DNA from: an uncultured Nocardioides sp.
Lineage (GTDB): Bacteria; Actinomycetota; Actinomycetes; Propionibacteriales; Nocardioidaceae
Assembly: GCF_947488515.1 (NCBI RefSeq)
Contig: NZ_CANKZF010000001.1
Coordinates: 1,550,001 to 1,614,000, forward strand
Length of the DNA: 64,000 bases
Direction: 5' to 3'
The notes beneath the pieces are model-generated. The model was not told the origin of the DNA, searched no databases, and saw only the letters and a program-made list of their open reading frames with translations. Shown here piece by piece: positions 63,858-64,000 of the stretch; positions within the stretch are counted from its first letter, which is position 1, and each line of letters starts with the position of its first letter. The position numbers were made by a program, and so were the translations under genes.

Positions 63858-64000
63858 TCAGGCTCGCTGGAGGCGCGCCCAGGTGTGCGGCTGGAGCTCC
63901 TGGCCGACGGCCGCCATGTCGTAGGCGTAGAGCAGGTCGCCCTCGACGTTGCCGTACATCCGCGAGCCGGCCGTGACCTCCTTCGCCGTCTCGGTGAAGG
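63858..64000 (-). CDS. FABP/nitrobindin-like heme-binding protein, C-terminal part (5' end outside window)
   Basis: The last 46 residues of a beta-barrel FABP/THAP4-nitrobindin family protein (GSRMYGNVEGDLLYAYDMAA then GQELQPHTWARLQR). This corresponds to mycobacterial Rv0813c in neighbourhood and family. The N-terminus lies beyond the window edge. Heme- or nitrite-related function is known only for some relatives. Confidence 0.75.
   Translation of the reverse strand, partial: FTETAKEVTAGSRMYGNVEGDLLYAYDMAAVGQELQPHTWARLQRA

Overview
The window is a very GC-rich actinobacterial chromosome segment. Heavy GTG start use, many genes starting 6-7 nt after a TANNNT box, the mycothiol gene mshD, orphan GlnR, an HBHA-like protein and DUF2516 all fit the order Propionibacteriales, most like Nocardioides. 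The genus is inferred from gene content and was not tested by alignment. I see no rRNA, tRNA, CRISPR array, intact insertion sequence or prophage.

Layout. (1) 1-10.4 kb: two tandem GDP-mannose 4,6-dehydratase-like genes, a WXG100-like/DUF1023 four-gene operon on the minus strand, and dTDP-rhamnose genes (rmlA, DUF4012 gene, rmlB, fused rmlC-rmlD). This block ends in a regular array of seven ~53-bp palindromic units with a 72-73 bp period. (2) 10.4-19.2 kb: DUF2516 gene, urease operon ureABCFGD (no ureE; UreG has a His-rich tail; a GlnR-type box precedes ureA), a large membrane protein, and an XRE regulator/HBHA-like pair with a perfect operator in its promoter. (3) 19.3-27.5 kb: VanZ-like gene, asparaginase, APS kinase, low-molecular-weight phosphatase, TauE-type exporter, first BY-kinase, BKACE enzyme, an HprK-related/PqqD fusion, and dtd. 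(4) 27.5-43.9 kb: polysaccharide region with a polymerase/ligase-like membrane protein, GH16 lipoprotein, cysDN, five glycosyltransferases, a Wzx-like flippase, a pyruvyl transferase and a priming sugar transferase. Genes at about 33.6-42.3 kb are visibly lower in GC and look acquired. (5) 44-51.6 kb: the most unusual part. It holds an XRE-TPR regulator, a convergent 41-aa secreted peptide gene, an HprK-related ATPase, a PqqD-nucleotidyltransferase fusion, two Tat-exported proteins with related leaders, and a second BY-kinase. (6) 51.6-64 kb: PAS histidine kinase and a conserved actinobacterial block (DUF1416, sseA, DUF4395, thioredoxin-like, MoaD-like, glnR, mshD, ygfZ, fur, nitrobindin-like). 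Much of that block matches my memory of the Rv0811c-Rv0819 order in Mycobacterium tuberculosis. A 25-codon cysteine-containing leader ORF precedes the sulfur genes.

How it fits together. The Rml enzymes make dTDP-rhamnose. The priming transferase, glycosyltransferases, flippase and polymerase-like protein would build and export a polysaccharide. BY-kinases and the LMW phosphatase would regulate it, and the GH16 enzyme could trim it. CysD/CysN/CysC would make PAPS. GlnR (58.5 kb) probably controls the urease operon (10.8 kb). The best candidate for an undescribed system is at 44.2-48.8 kb: an RRNPP-like receptor with a convergent secreted peptide, divergent from an HprK-related/PqqD-nucleotidyltransferase module next to Tat-exported proteins.
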